Assembly: GCA_963931865.1 (NCBI GenBank)
Contig: OZ007513.1
Span: 10,813,467 to 10,877,466 of the forward strand
Direction of reading: 5' to 3'
DNA: 64,000 nucleotides
Source: Axinella damicornis
Taxonomy: Eukaryota; Porifera; Demospongiae; Axinellida; Axinellidae
The notes under the pieces: model-generated
The model's database searches: none
Seen by the model: only the letters and a program-made list of their open reading frames with translations
What the model was told of the DNA's origin: nothing
Translations under genes and position numbers: made by a program
Shown: positions 22,911-34,000 of the stretch, in pieces
Numbering within the stretch: position 1 is the stretch's first letter
Layout of the letters: each line of letters opens with the position of its first letter

Positions 22911-23388
22911 TGGGGAGGGAGGGAGGGAGGAAGGGAGGGAGGGAGGGAGGGAGGGAGGGAGGGAGGGAGGGAGGGAGGGAGGGAGGGAGGGAGGGAGGGA
23001 GGGAGGGAGGAGGGAGAGAGGGAGGGAGGGAGGGAGGGAGAGAGGGAGGGAGGGAGGGAGGGAGGGAGGGAGGGAGGGAGGGAGGGAGGGAGGGAGGGAG
23101 GGAGGGAGGAGGGAGGAAGGGAGGGAGAGAGAGGAGGGAGGAGGGAGGAAGGGGAAAGGGAGGGAGGGGGAAGGAGGGAGGGAAGGGGGAGGGAGAGAGG
23201 AGGGAGGGAGGAGGGAGGAAGGGAGGAAGAGAGGGAGAGGGAGGGAGGGGGAAGGAGGGAGGGAAGGGGGAGGGAGGGAGGGAGGGAGGAGGGAGGAGGG
23301 AGGAAGGGAGTAAGAGAGGGAGAGGGAGGGAAGGGGAAGGAGGGAGGGAAGGGGGGAGGGAGGGAGGAGAGAGGGAGGGGGGGAGGTA
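22911..23388. repeat. GGGA-rich polypurine tract
   Basis: About 480 bp of almost pure purine, mostly (GGGA)n with GAGA and GGAA variants, immediately intronic to a Pro-rich annexin exon. The inverted counterpart is the CCCT tract at 39,262-39,710. Pro/Leu/Ser-rich frames across it are artefacts. Confidence 0.95.
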
Positions 23389-23944
23389 GGTTAGGATACA
23401 GGCAGACTTGCTACTTACCAACCCTGAATAATCAATTCCAGTTACAATTATTACAACCATATTCATCAGCCACTCCCTCTAGGAGGGAGGAAAGAATGTT
23501 GATTTACCTATGGCTCAACCTTCAGGCAATCTTCTGAGTGTATGTCAAAACAATGATGCCCAAGAGTACAAAAACTGAGTAGGTCCATTACAAACACAGC
23601 CATACCTGTTGGGGAGGTCCTCCTGGGTACGGTGCCGCTCCCGGGGGTGGGGGGAAGCCAGAGGGCTGCTGAGTGGGGGTACCCGCCAGGCCCAGAGGGG
23701 TAGCCACCTGGCCCAGGGGGGTAGCCGCCGGGCCCAGGGAGATAGGACATCTGAAGCAGAAGTGAGGAACCTTATAGTCTGCCAATGGATAGCAAACACC
23801 TGCCAATACCAACAGCTGATCCGATACACAACTTTTTTGTGGTTACGTACGTTTGCTTGGTATTACTTTCAGGTACCTGTAAACTTTGCTACAGTAGCCA
23901 ATACTGACATCAGATAGGCAATCGTAGTATCAGTGAGCACTATG

Positions 23945-24046
23945 GGATGGGCGGCGGTGCACTGGTAGAGTCTGTGAGTCTCGAGTGCTCAACTCGGGCT
24001 CAGTCCTGGGTTCAAATCCTGCTAAAGCCCTCGATCATTTTTTTCT
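23945..24046 (+). repeat. tRNA-derived SINE-like segment
   Basis: A-box-like GGTAGAGTCTGTGAGT (23,964-23,979) is followed about 30 bp on by B-box-like GGTTCAAATCC (24,009-24,019), with a T7 pol III terminator shortly after. The T-stem pairs poorly and no good acceptor stem forms, so a functional tRNA is unlikely; a tRNA-derived SINE head fits better. Confidence 0.4.
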
Positions 24047-24089
24047 GGTTTGCCTAAAAAAAGGACCCCTTGGGAGACCAGCCCTTGCC

Positions 24090-24137
24090 TAGCCTCGTTC
24101 CCAGGCTCTCGTTCTCGGAAGCCTGGGAACGAGGCTA
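24090..24137. mobile_element. TAGCCTCGTTCCCAGGC foldback with 9-bp duplication
   Basis: A 48-bp foldback with perfect 17-bp ends, TAGCCTCGTTCCCAGGC and GCCTGGGAACGAGGCTA, flanked by GCCCTTGCC on both sides. Confidence 0.88.
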
Positions 24138-24746
24138 GCCCTTGCCCCCAGTGGTAGTTGGTCTCATTTGCAGACCAATTTTCACATGTGGATGGGAAAA
24201 CAGAATAGGTAATCGGTGTATTCCACTATCGTCCCTTGTGGTAACAATGATGGAGACATAACATCTGTAGGAATGCAACATGTGATGTCACTTGAGCAGG
24301 GAAGATTGGGCGCACGATAATGCTCTACAGAGACATTTCATTACAAAGATCGTCTTCCTCAGACGTTCGGAACAACAAACAAGGCCAGAAGACCTCTGTC
24401 AGCACCAGAGAGAATCTGTAACGATCTCACTGGCATTCAAACTTCCACCGCCAGTTGGCAAGCTCACAACCACATCCCGACCATTCATGAAACTCCTGAC
24501 AGCCTCTCATGATCTGGTTTCCGGCCTGTGAAGCCTAATCTTCTAAATGCTGCGGAGTCAAGAAGTCTGTAAGCACTCTGTCTTTCCCGGACCATTTTTC
24601 GCACATGGAGGGAAAATACTGTCCTGAACAGCCTATTCTGTTTTCATTCCAGCCACAAGAATGTTGGCAATGCAATCAGGTTGCACTTTGTAAGTGACGT
24701 AATATAACAATGGCGTCCATGAGTTATTGAGGATCTCTTATAAAAG

Positions 24747-26669
24747 GGCCGTCTGTATTCGGTGGACTGGACTCGGGACTGGACTGTGGGACTGGACTCA
24801 CAGAAAGTTGCGCTCATCATTTTGAAGCATCAAACGCTACTAAAATACTTACATGACATGAATGGCATTCGGGGTAGCCGACAATGACTCGATATCAGCT
24901 GTTCCATCAGCCCTTCAAAGTTCAAAGTTTCAAAGTTTCATCGAATAACCCCAGTGGGGAACGCTACAATGAAAAAAAAGTACAGGAGGGAGTACAGGCA
25001 AACAACTGAGATATTAATAGACCTCAGACATACGGCATTAACTGCGCCATGAACCGCTACTCTCCTCCAGTCAGGACAACAACATACAACACAGAATTAC
25101 GAAGCCAAAGTGGTTCCGAATCAGCACTCTTCAATACTTCATTATTGTATGGATTTGCCATTCACGGTTCTCGAGACAAAGGAGTCCTGTTGTAGTGGAC
25201 GTACAAACCTCTGAGCCCAAGAATACTCGCTCTGTCCAAAGTGCAGTAGTACCCGGAGACCACAGGCAAGTAGGTAGGTAGCCCAGGCATGTAGGTTACC
25301 CTGAACATAGGAATAATCCGAAGATAGAGCCCCGATGCTGTAGCATCAGAGAATTTGATAAGTCCAGAGTGAAGTAGAGTATTCGCTCTGTTTCACGCTC
25401 AAAACCACCAGACCGGGCACGGAGTTCCTGGCATGTAGGGAGCCCTGAACATGAAAATAATCCAAGGGGATAGAGCCCTCACTTTGTTCACCCTATGCTG
25501 TATACTGACTCCTAGTCCCTGTCTTGAGCCTCACGGTCTCTGTCAGCTCAGGAGCTCTCACCTCCCTCACCTCGTCTGCCGAATTCTCTTTTAGCTCAGG
25601 AGCTCTCACCCCCTTCGCGTCGTCAGTGATTTTTTATTTTTGACGGAAGTGTAGTAGAGTAGTCGCTCTGTTTCACGCTCGAAACAACCAGACTCTCCTT
25701 CACCCTGTTCGCCCTACGCTGTAGACTGACTCCTAGTCCCTGTCTTGAGCCTCTGTCTCTGTCAGCTCAGGAGCTCTCACCTCCCTCACCTCGTCGCCAC
25801 TCCCTTTCTGTCAGAGCGCGTGCGCCAACGATGCATGCACTGAATCGGCTCGTTCCCAGACTGAAATAGTCTGGGGACAAGAACAATGAATAGGCCTACA
25901 GCACAGGCACTGGCAGTAGGCCTGAGCTAATTATTCACAAAATTTCCCCCATTATTTTATTTGAATATTCTTGACAACTAAGCCCATTATTTTACATCAA
26001 CAACCTGTTATTCACAAAATATTTTTGACATTGTGATCGACTTTTTGTTTACGAGCCAACTCAGATGGCTTGGGGCTCCGTAAGCGGTCTAGCAGAGACA
26101 CACAGGAGCAGGTAGACTCGTGCTCTGTAGCCTCTGTTCCTGTTTCGGAGCTCGAAAGCGACGAAAGGTCGCCACAGCACTCCGCATCAGACTCACACAA
26201 GGCAGCCATGAGCCATGTAGTCCCTATTATTCTGCAAATTATGTGTGCATAATTAGCTCAGGCCTAACAGGCAGGCGGAAAGCAGGAACGGAGCGCCAGC
26301 CAAACTTGGCAGGAGCATGCATAGAAACAGTTCAAAAAGCTGCAAAATGGTTGTAACACTTGGTATACGAGAGTTTGCTAGCAATGACCGCCATGTGTTC
26401 CTCGAAGTCGTCGTCAGATCATGGACGAATTCGCACCGAAACGAAGTCGAGCTGGTTTGCATGGTAGGACCACGGCAGGCTGTCTACATGGTGACAGCTG
26501 TGTTGGTACACCTCGCGTACTTGGTAAGCTATTATCTACGGTGGCAGCTATATAGTGCCGTTCCGCAATTTCCTGTTTTCTGGCCTTCAGAAATGACGAG
26601 CGCAACTTTCAGTCCCACAGTCCAGTCCCGAGTCCAGTCTCGAGTCCAGTCCACCGAATACAGACGGCC
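24747..26669. mobile_element. 1.9-kb element with about 80-bp terminal inverted repeats
   Basis: The left end starts GGCCGTCTGTATTCGGTGG, then iterated GGACTGGACTC motifs, then GAAAGTTGCGCTCATCAT. The right end (26,587-26,669) is the inverted complement of all of this. Inside are direct repeats of about 50 bp (TAGTAGAGTAGTCGCTCTG and GTCAGCTCAGGAGCTCTCAC, near 25,370-25,810) and one short minus-strand ORF. No intact transposase is visible, so it is probably non-autonomous. No target duplication was obvious. It lies between the annexin pseudogene and block B. Confidence 0.7.
26012..26209 (-). CDS. Small hypothetical ORF inside the inverted-repeat element
   Basis: A 65-codon frame starts MAALCESDAECCGDLSSL, is Ser/Glu/Cys-rich, and then contains LLDRLRSPKPSELARKQKV before a stop. 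The basic LRSPKPSELARKQKV segment looks like the sort found at the start of transposon-encoded or zinc-finger proteins, but I cannot assign a family. It sits near the right end of the 24,747-26,669 element, reading inward, as a first exon of a lost transposase might. It may equally be chance. Confidence 0.25.
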   Translation of the reverse strand: MAALCESDAECCGDLSSLSSSETGTEATEHESTCSCVSLLDRLRSPKPSELARKQKVDHNVKNIL

Positions 26670-26695
26670 TGTAGCCTGTAGTACAAGCCAGTTGT

Positions 26696-26823
26696 ACTAC
26701 CAGCTGCTGTGGTTTATCAGGAACACACTCGGCTGTTATTCAATTAGAAGCCTCGGCTGCGCCTCGGCCTCTAATTGAATAACAGCCTCGTGTATTCCTG
26801 ATAAACCAAAGCAGCTGGTAGTA
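26696..26823. repeat. 128-bp near-perfect palindrome
   Basis: TACTACCAGCTGCTGTGG, TTATCAGGAA and GGCTGTTATTCAATTAG on the left are mirrored on the right of a short GC-rich centre near 26,760. Its right arm is the start of the tandem repeat that follows. Confidence 0.85.
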
Positions 26824-27360
26824 TAACTATAACATAGCTAACAAGATCAAAGTAGGTTGCACTTGTGTGCTCATTCCTTGATCACCAAGGAGGCACTGAG
26901 ATGTGACTGAGGTGACCACAGCCTGGTTAAAACAACCCTTCTCATTTTACAGTGTTACGTATATCTCGGCCTCTAATTGAATAACAGCCTCGTGTATTCC
27001 TGATAAACCAAAGCAGCTGGTAGTATAACTATAACATAGCTAACAAGATCAAAGTAGGTTGCACTTGTGTGCTCATTCCTTGATCACCAAGGAGGCACTG
27101 AGATGCGACTGAGGTGACCACAGCCTGGTTAAAACAACCCTTCTCATTTTACAGTGTATATCTCGGCCTCTAATTGAATAACAGCCTCGTGTATTCCTGA
27201 TAAACCAAAGCAGCTGGTAGTATAACTATAACATAGCTAACAAGATCAAAGTAGGTTGCACTTGTGTGCTCATTCCTTGATCACCAAGGAGGCACTGAGA
27301 TGTGACTGAGGTGACCACAGCCTGGTTAAAACAACCCTTCTAGATCTCATTTTACAGTGT
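26764..27360. repeat. Tandem repeat, 3 units of about 200 bp
   Basis: Units start at 26,764, 26,965 and 27,162 with CTCGGCCTCTAATTG and run to CATTTTACAGTGT. Differences are few (for example GATGTGACT versus GATGCGACT), so the amplification is recent. The third unit abuts the start of block B. Confidence 0.9.
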
Positions 27361-28304
27361 ATATATATAGGTCCCTTCCTTAACAACCTCACTGCTAGCT
27401 GCCTTCTGCAGTTTGCAACTTTCCCTCTTCCTGCTGCAAACGTTTCAGGATCCCGCCATTTGCCCGTTGCGCACCTACAGTGACCAACTTCGGCATATAC
27501 GGTGGAAGTTGTAGGTCAGTTGCAGTTATATAATTCTGCATGTACTGGTTTGTGGATTTGGCATGCGGGTGGTTGTATGCGGATATGCAGTTTCATGCAT
27601 GTTTTGCAGGTTTGTCATGCGGATTTGAAGTTGTATGTATATGCGGGCTTAATTTGCAGTTGCTGCGGGTTTGCGGGTTTGGCATGCAGGTCTGGCGTGC
27701 GCGTGCGGGTTTGCTGCCACTGCGGAGAGTGGAAAATTTACTCCATAGTGTATAATTGATTTGCAACACAATCCATGCGTGCATGCGTATACCGGGGGGG
27801 GGGGGGGTATAATGGCATTTGCAGTCGAGTAGTTTTGGACAGCCGTGCGCGTAGCTTCCGGAAAGATATAACCGTGTGGGGCTACGTCGAGCAAAACTAC
27901 AGCATAGTTGTTCGCCGCTTTGTTGCACGTCCGCCCGATCCTTCTTTGAGCGAGCCCCGCGCACCCACAGAATAGCATTTCCCTTCAACCAAGTGGAAAA
28001 TCGTCATGTTGCGCCACGCGCATGCTGAACTGGACCACTGATTGCAACGGGGGTACCGGTGCTACGAACTACGTACTACGAACTTGAAACTTCAGATCGC
28101 CGTGAACAAATCGGCTCATTGTAGTCTAGCTACTTACTGCGATCATCAAACTCCAGAGTCCAGATCGCCATTGATGAACGACAATACACTCACCTGCGGT
28201 GAAACAACCGAAACACCCTCCGTTATTGAAGAACGCCTTAGCGTGAGGGATGTAAATCGTGCGCGCGCAGGCAGTCGTAGTCTCAGGTCGCGCTTGTATA
28301 GTAC

Positions 28305-28555
28305 GAAGAGCGTGACCAACTTGATTCTGGCGGTGGAGGTGCGCTGTCACAAGGTGCATGGCATTACGGAAGCTTTTTTTGATAGCATAATCCTTGGCAA
28401 ACTTATCTGCTGTCTCGCTCGAGAAAAAGCGGTATTTTTGCTGAACTAAAGTGCTCGTTTTTGCACGGCTATACAGCGTACCCGTAAAAGCTTCCGTCAT
28501 GCCCTGCACCTTGTGACAGCGCACCTCCACCGCCAGAATCAAGTTGCTCACGAAC
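28305..28555. repeat. Foldback (MITE-like) element, block B copy
   Basis: Counterpart of 4,905-5,150, with arms around CAACTTGATTCTGGCGGTGG and their complement at about 28,520-28,550. Pairing also includes GCATGGCATTACGGAAGCTT opposite AAGCTTCCGTCATGCCCTGC. Confidence 0.65.
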
Positions 28556-30343
28556 CCGGAGGTTCACAGCATTGAAGCAGGAGGTGGCAGATTTAATTGG
28601 CAGATTGAGATTGTCTGTAGTGTCACTGTCTACACGCTCGTCGTACCAGAAATTTTTGGTTAGCGAAAGTAAGTATAGCTACATTTCTCAATACATTTCG
28701 AATGGCGCGCACGAGTATCCCGTGTATGTATGCATGTATATATGTACTAGTCTCGACCCCAGACCCAAACAACCCCAGCGCGGATCGCTTGTAGCTGTGT
28801 ATGTATCTATGATCGTTTGTTTTACGATCAATATACGTAACAGTTTTCTAGCTCATGGCGCTCTGAGCCTGCGTCTGCGGTAGTTGTGCGATGCGTGGAC
28901 TAGATATAGGAGGACAGAAGACGGCGACTGGCTAGAAAACTAGCCCAGAGGTAATAGAAGACGATTAACTGTTCAACAGCGAGATGACAGACGACAGGAC
29001 AGCACAGACAGAAGACGACTTGCGCACCAGCAGCAGAGTGACCGCTTCGAATTCGCTTGTTGAGTCTTGTTGACCCGTGAGAAGGATAGGCAAAGGGCAT
29101 CCGAGCGTCGTTCTAGGGAATCTCTTCACCAAATGTGAGCCTTTTTAGTGTACCTCAAAGCAGTAGCAATGCACAGGAGACCCCAGAACGGACAATGTAT
29201 TTTAAATTATCGATTTCCCTTCGCCATCTTCGATTCTGCATTTCCGTTTCCGTGTGAGGCATGCACATTATGCGCGTGCGTATGCCTACATGTAGCCTTA
29301 TCGTGAGGCACATAATCGTGCGCGCGCAGGCAGTCGTAGTCTATAGTCGCGCTTGTATGTATGTATGTGTGTACGTATGTATGTATGTATGTATGTACGA
29401 TCAAACATTATACGAGTTTTTTCATATACGGTTTACGTGTTTTCTATATACCTCGTGGCGCTCTTCGTCTGCGGTCGGACAGATGACGACCACTGGCTAG
29501 GGAACGAGCTCCGAAGACGATCAATTGTTTAACAGCGAGATGACAGACGACAGGACAACACAGACAGAAGACGACTTGCGCGACAGCACCAGAGCGACAC
29601 GCTTCGCTTGTTGTGACCCGTGAAGAGGATAAGCAAAGGGCATCCGAGCGTCGTTGTAGGGAATCTCTTCACCAAATGGGAGCTTTTATTAATGTTCCTC
29701 AAAACAGTAGCTTTGCACAGGAGACCCCAGAGCAGACAATATTTTTATCGACGTGGCAAGAAAATACTCACCGAGTCACCGTCCATCACTAATTTCAGCA
29801 CACCATCACTTTTGGGGCAAATATATGTCCTCTTCATTTGGAGAGACTATAAAATGTACCAAGAGCACATGAGACTATAAAATGTACCAAGAGCACATGA
29901 TGACATCATCAACAATGATTGTCATCTTGCGGTCTTGAGTGTACACAATAAAAATACAATATCATGGTAATTCTCATCAATTATTTGCTATGACAGCATT
30001 TCTTTTTTTTGGTTTTTTTTGTTTATAATAATTTTGCAGGTGAAGCAAGGATACAGTTGCTAACATACTCTTGTACCCAGACTATATAGAAATAGCTAAT
30101 ACACAATAACAAACCATAATATTAGACAGGCATATAGCTACTTAATAGTGTACAGGAACATGACAAAATATACTTTGATAAAAGTGTCTATCAGAGACCA
30201 TAAATTTTAATTTCAGAACAAATATTTTGATGGGTTGGAATGTCTGCAGGGAGGATGCATCTAAGTGAAAACCATAATTTGAGCCAAATTGGTTTGAAGA
30301 AGAAAGTTATTTTGTTGTTGTACAAACAGACAGCATGCTAATG

Positions 30344-30423
30344 TAGCCTCGTTCCCAGGCCTACCCCTTTTTTGGTTCTTCAGTTTCCGTTGACAAAACA
30401 GGGTAGGCCTGGGAATGAGGCTA
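30344..30423. mobile_element. TAGCCTCGTTCCCAGGC foldback, block B copy
   Basis: Same insertion as 8,019-8,106, flanked by ATGCTAATG and ATGCTTATG (one mismatch between the duplications). It pre-dates the block duplication. Confidence 0.8.
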
Positions 30424-31025
30424 ATGCTTATGTGGCTCCCATCACATTGTATGGAACAGTCTCAGTAGAGAATACGTCCCTAAGCAGGAATACACGTACA
30501 GTAGAGCTGAGAAATTTGTATAGAAAAGTGCTAATGTAGAGAATGCAGCTGTCAGTCACAAAATTTGAATCTGTCTTAGGTTTTGATGATATTGTGTAAT
30601 AAAACTGCAACACAAATTTCCTATGCTACCAAGATGATAGCCAAAAGAGACTGAATTGCGGCTAGTAGTTAGCTAAAAGTAACTTACATCTATAAAAATT
30701 GTACAGCAGTTTGGATTTGTTCCGGTAGTCTCCAGTGCTAGACAAATCACCTTGAACTCAAAACTCAGGTCAGACGTGTGTCATGAATGCATTCACGTGA
30801 CCGGTAGTGGGTGTGGCAACAAAAAAAATTTCGGATGCACTTCGCGCACCAGTGACTGAACCCCCCTTTCTCAATTTTAAATCCACCACTGGTGTGGACT
30901 ACTGGATGAGCGCAGAGCATTATGTCATTGAATACATGGCATGATGTCAGTAAACTAAAATGACAAGCACACACACGATCAACAGAGAAAACACTTTGTC
31001 TACCTACAGAAGTGTAGCAAGCATC

Positions 31026-34000
31026 ATGGCTCCTACCTTCCTCTTCCTCCTCGCCCTCCTCCTCCCAACTGCTTGGGTCTCAGCTGCAGTTGACGCATCC
31101 ACCCTCGATATTCACAATGTCACATGCACTGCCATGACAACCGTATGCGAATGTCGCGAAAATGCTGACGTGTGTGACTTCAATATAACGATTGGACTGT
31201 TCCATAGCTTTGTCCGATATATATTTGATCCTTCATACGATGCTGCTGAACTAATCAATACAGGGCGTCCTTACTACTTTGCTGACAATGGGTCGCTGGT
31301 TGGACATACTGGACCAACTCATCCACTCTGTTCTTTTACACCCGAAGATGACCTCAGTCAGTGTACCCCGGCGTACACCTTTGATGCGTCCACCTTCAAG
31401 TCCTTTGTTGGAGTGAATGGACAGGTCCCTGGTCCAACATTGATCGTATCAACAGACCAGACTGTTGTAGCAAATGTGGCAAACGATCTCCAAATGGAGA
31501 CGATATCCATTCACTGGCATGGCATGCATCAGAACAAGACCTACTTTATGGACGGTGTCCACCATATTACACAGAATGCAATCGATCCACAGAAGTCTTT
31601 CCGCTATATCTTCAAGGCGAGCCCCTCTGGTACCCACTGGTACCACTCTCACACCGGAGTCCAGCGATCGGATGGCCTGTTTGGAGCACTGATTGTCAAG
31701 GAGAGACCAGACGTTGTAACTCAGATTAGGCAGGCTCTGCCCAATGAGCTGAAGCAGTACCAGGACAATCCAGCTGAACACGTAATCACCATAACTGACT
31801 GGTATCGAGAACCAGCAATAGATGCCTACACATTGCTAGAAAGTTCCATCTGGTTCTATAGCAATTCTGGACTCGACCCTCCAGGTGCTGATGATGAACT
31901 AGAAGGTTTCACACTTGGACCAGATGGAAAAGAGGCTGGAAATTATCCATTCTGGTCTGCACTGATCAATGGAAAAGGCAAACATCCCAGTAATGACTAT
32001 CCATATCTAAAATCACGTCTTCAAGTTTTCAGTGTAGACCCAGGCGAAGTATACCGCTTCCGTATTATCGGAGCCATCAATAACTATGTCTTTCGGTTCT
32101 CAATAGATGAGCATCAACTCAGCGTTGTGGGGACAGATGGGTACTGGGTTGACCCAGTGGAGGTGGACTATATTGCCCTTCAGTCCGGAGAACGATACGA
32201 CTTCCTACTCATCACCAAGGTCAGCCCAGGCAAGAGTAACTTCTGGATGCGAGCCGAAACACTGGAAATTGATGTTGAAGAGGGTGAAACTCCTAATACA
32301 ACAGCTCCCTACCGCTTACTTCTAGACCGTGCAGCTGAATCAATACTCCACTATAATCTATCAGGCTCTACAGTACCAACTTCAGCAGACTACTTGAGCA
32401 TCAAGGAAAACTCTATCCCCGTCAACTCCACCTGCACCTCACACGAGCCCTGTACAGTAATGAACTGTCCATGGAACATACACAGCTCATACCTACTCTC
32501 CTGTATATATGTAGATTCCCTTCAGCTTATCATCCCCACCGACGAAAGCTTACTTCCAAAGGTTACCCCTGATGAAGAAATATTTTTTCAGTTTGGGACC
32601 GAAGGTGTGGGAGCTCTGAGTTCCGTTAATGGCCGTCGCACACTTTTTCCATCACTCCCTCCTGCGTTGACTGGAAGCAACAAAACTTACCATAGGATGG
32701 TTGATGAAGAACTCTGTAAAGAACTTGACAATCCCAACATGTGCAATGATGTGAGACTGACTATTTACAATTCAAACTGTTCTTGTGTCCATGTGAGAGG
32801 TCTTGATTACCAAAAATCCTATCAGATGGTGTTCACGGTAGCTGGACCACACGGTACATTCAGCCACCCGGTGCACATGCACGGACACAGTTTCTGGGTG
32901 TTGAAAATCGGACTACCAGATATTAACTCCACCACTGGTTTTGTCGATTGCTATTCTGACGACCTTGAGTGCAATCGTCCACCTGATGTTTCCAGATGTG
33001 GTTACGTACAGAATCCTCCAGGGGATCCTACTACTGACTATGCCTGTACTGCTCCAAGTTGGGCTTCAGGAAGTGAGTACCAATATCCACCCCCGAAAAA
33101 TGGAAATATTCATATCGACCCACGTACTCCTCGTAAAGACACCGTCCTGGTTCCAGCTGGTGGCTATGCCGTCATCCGAATAGTAGCTGACAACCCCGGC
33201 GTCTGGTTCATGCACTGTCACGTGGAGAACCATGCAGTGGAAGGAATGGGTGTGATCCTTACTGAAGCTGTACCCAACATGAATCCGTCACCGAATGCTA
33301 TGCGTTACTCCGGACCCTATGCACCAACACTTCAAGAGTTTTACGACTGGTTAGACCACAATCCTAATCCTACCCCCACCACGTGCGCAGCTGCTGGGCA
33401 CACTTCATGCTGCTCTTCATCAGGCAATGGCTGCTATGTCAGTGCAGGCAACTGTTATTGCGACGCTGAATGCCGCCATTATGGAAATTGTTGCCCAGAC
33501 ATTGACACAACTTGCCCTCGTAAGTTGTGTACTTATAGGATATAGGGATTAGAAAGTAAAAGTAGAAGACTGATAGCGGCAGAGCTATAGCTATAACTAA
33601 GAGTGAGATGGAATTAGATGACTAAAGTCAATTTGAATAACTTAGCCACTGCAACTAGTGTCCTACTATAGAGGACAATATGTCTAAGCAAACATTTTGA
33701 TGCCCACTTTCATTGTGTGCAGCTGCAGCACAAACTTAGCTCACCATCTTATACAATGGAAGAAGTTAATATCACATACAGTCTGAGAAACCATTCAAGA
33801 TGCTTTAATCAGTGTTGTGAACATTAGAACTGTATTATTCTGACTTCCCCCTTCAAAATATCTGAGTTCAGCTGTCATGTTGAACCATGAAAATCGGTCA
33901 TAAATCTGAACACATACAGACATACATACAGTAAAACTGTGCACCACATAAGGTCGTACAGTAGTCTTGCCATTTTCGGCCGTTTCGGGAAATGACGTCG

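Larger units (their letters stand above)
16709..23752 (-). pseudogene. Annexin A7/A11-like pseudogene, inverted copy
   Basis: The minus strand carries most of the exons of the intact gene at 38,871-49,847. Recognised exons are the MSY start (about 23,607-23,750), microexon 23,419-23,423, the exon ending in the polypurine tract (near 22,802-22,907), Gly-Tyr-Pro repeats 21,592-21,848, 20,943-21,047, 18,715-18,805, a partial exon ending near 18,145, 17,534-17,647 (no difference seen from the intact copy), 16,987-17,077, 16,826-16,905 and 16,709-16,761. A deletion removes the second half of the repeat-1 exon: the frame leaves homology after NVL and stops nine codons later. The gene is cut off at 16,709, so repeats 3 and 4 are missing. 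Two exons also carry paired compensating single-base indels. High exon identity indicates recent loss. Confidence 0.85.

Noticed and set aside
22768..23466. Pro/Leu/Ser-rich protein
   Set aside because: Translation of a (GGGA)n tract; the frames at 39,183-39,848 and 45,848-46,696 are likewise from CCCT repeats, although short parts of them overlap real annexin exons.
23945..24046. Functional tRNA gene
   Set aside because: A and B boxes are present but the T stem is badly paired and no acceptor stem forms; kept only as a SINE-like segment.
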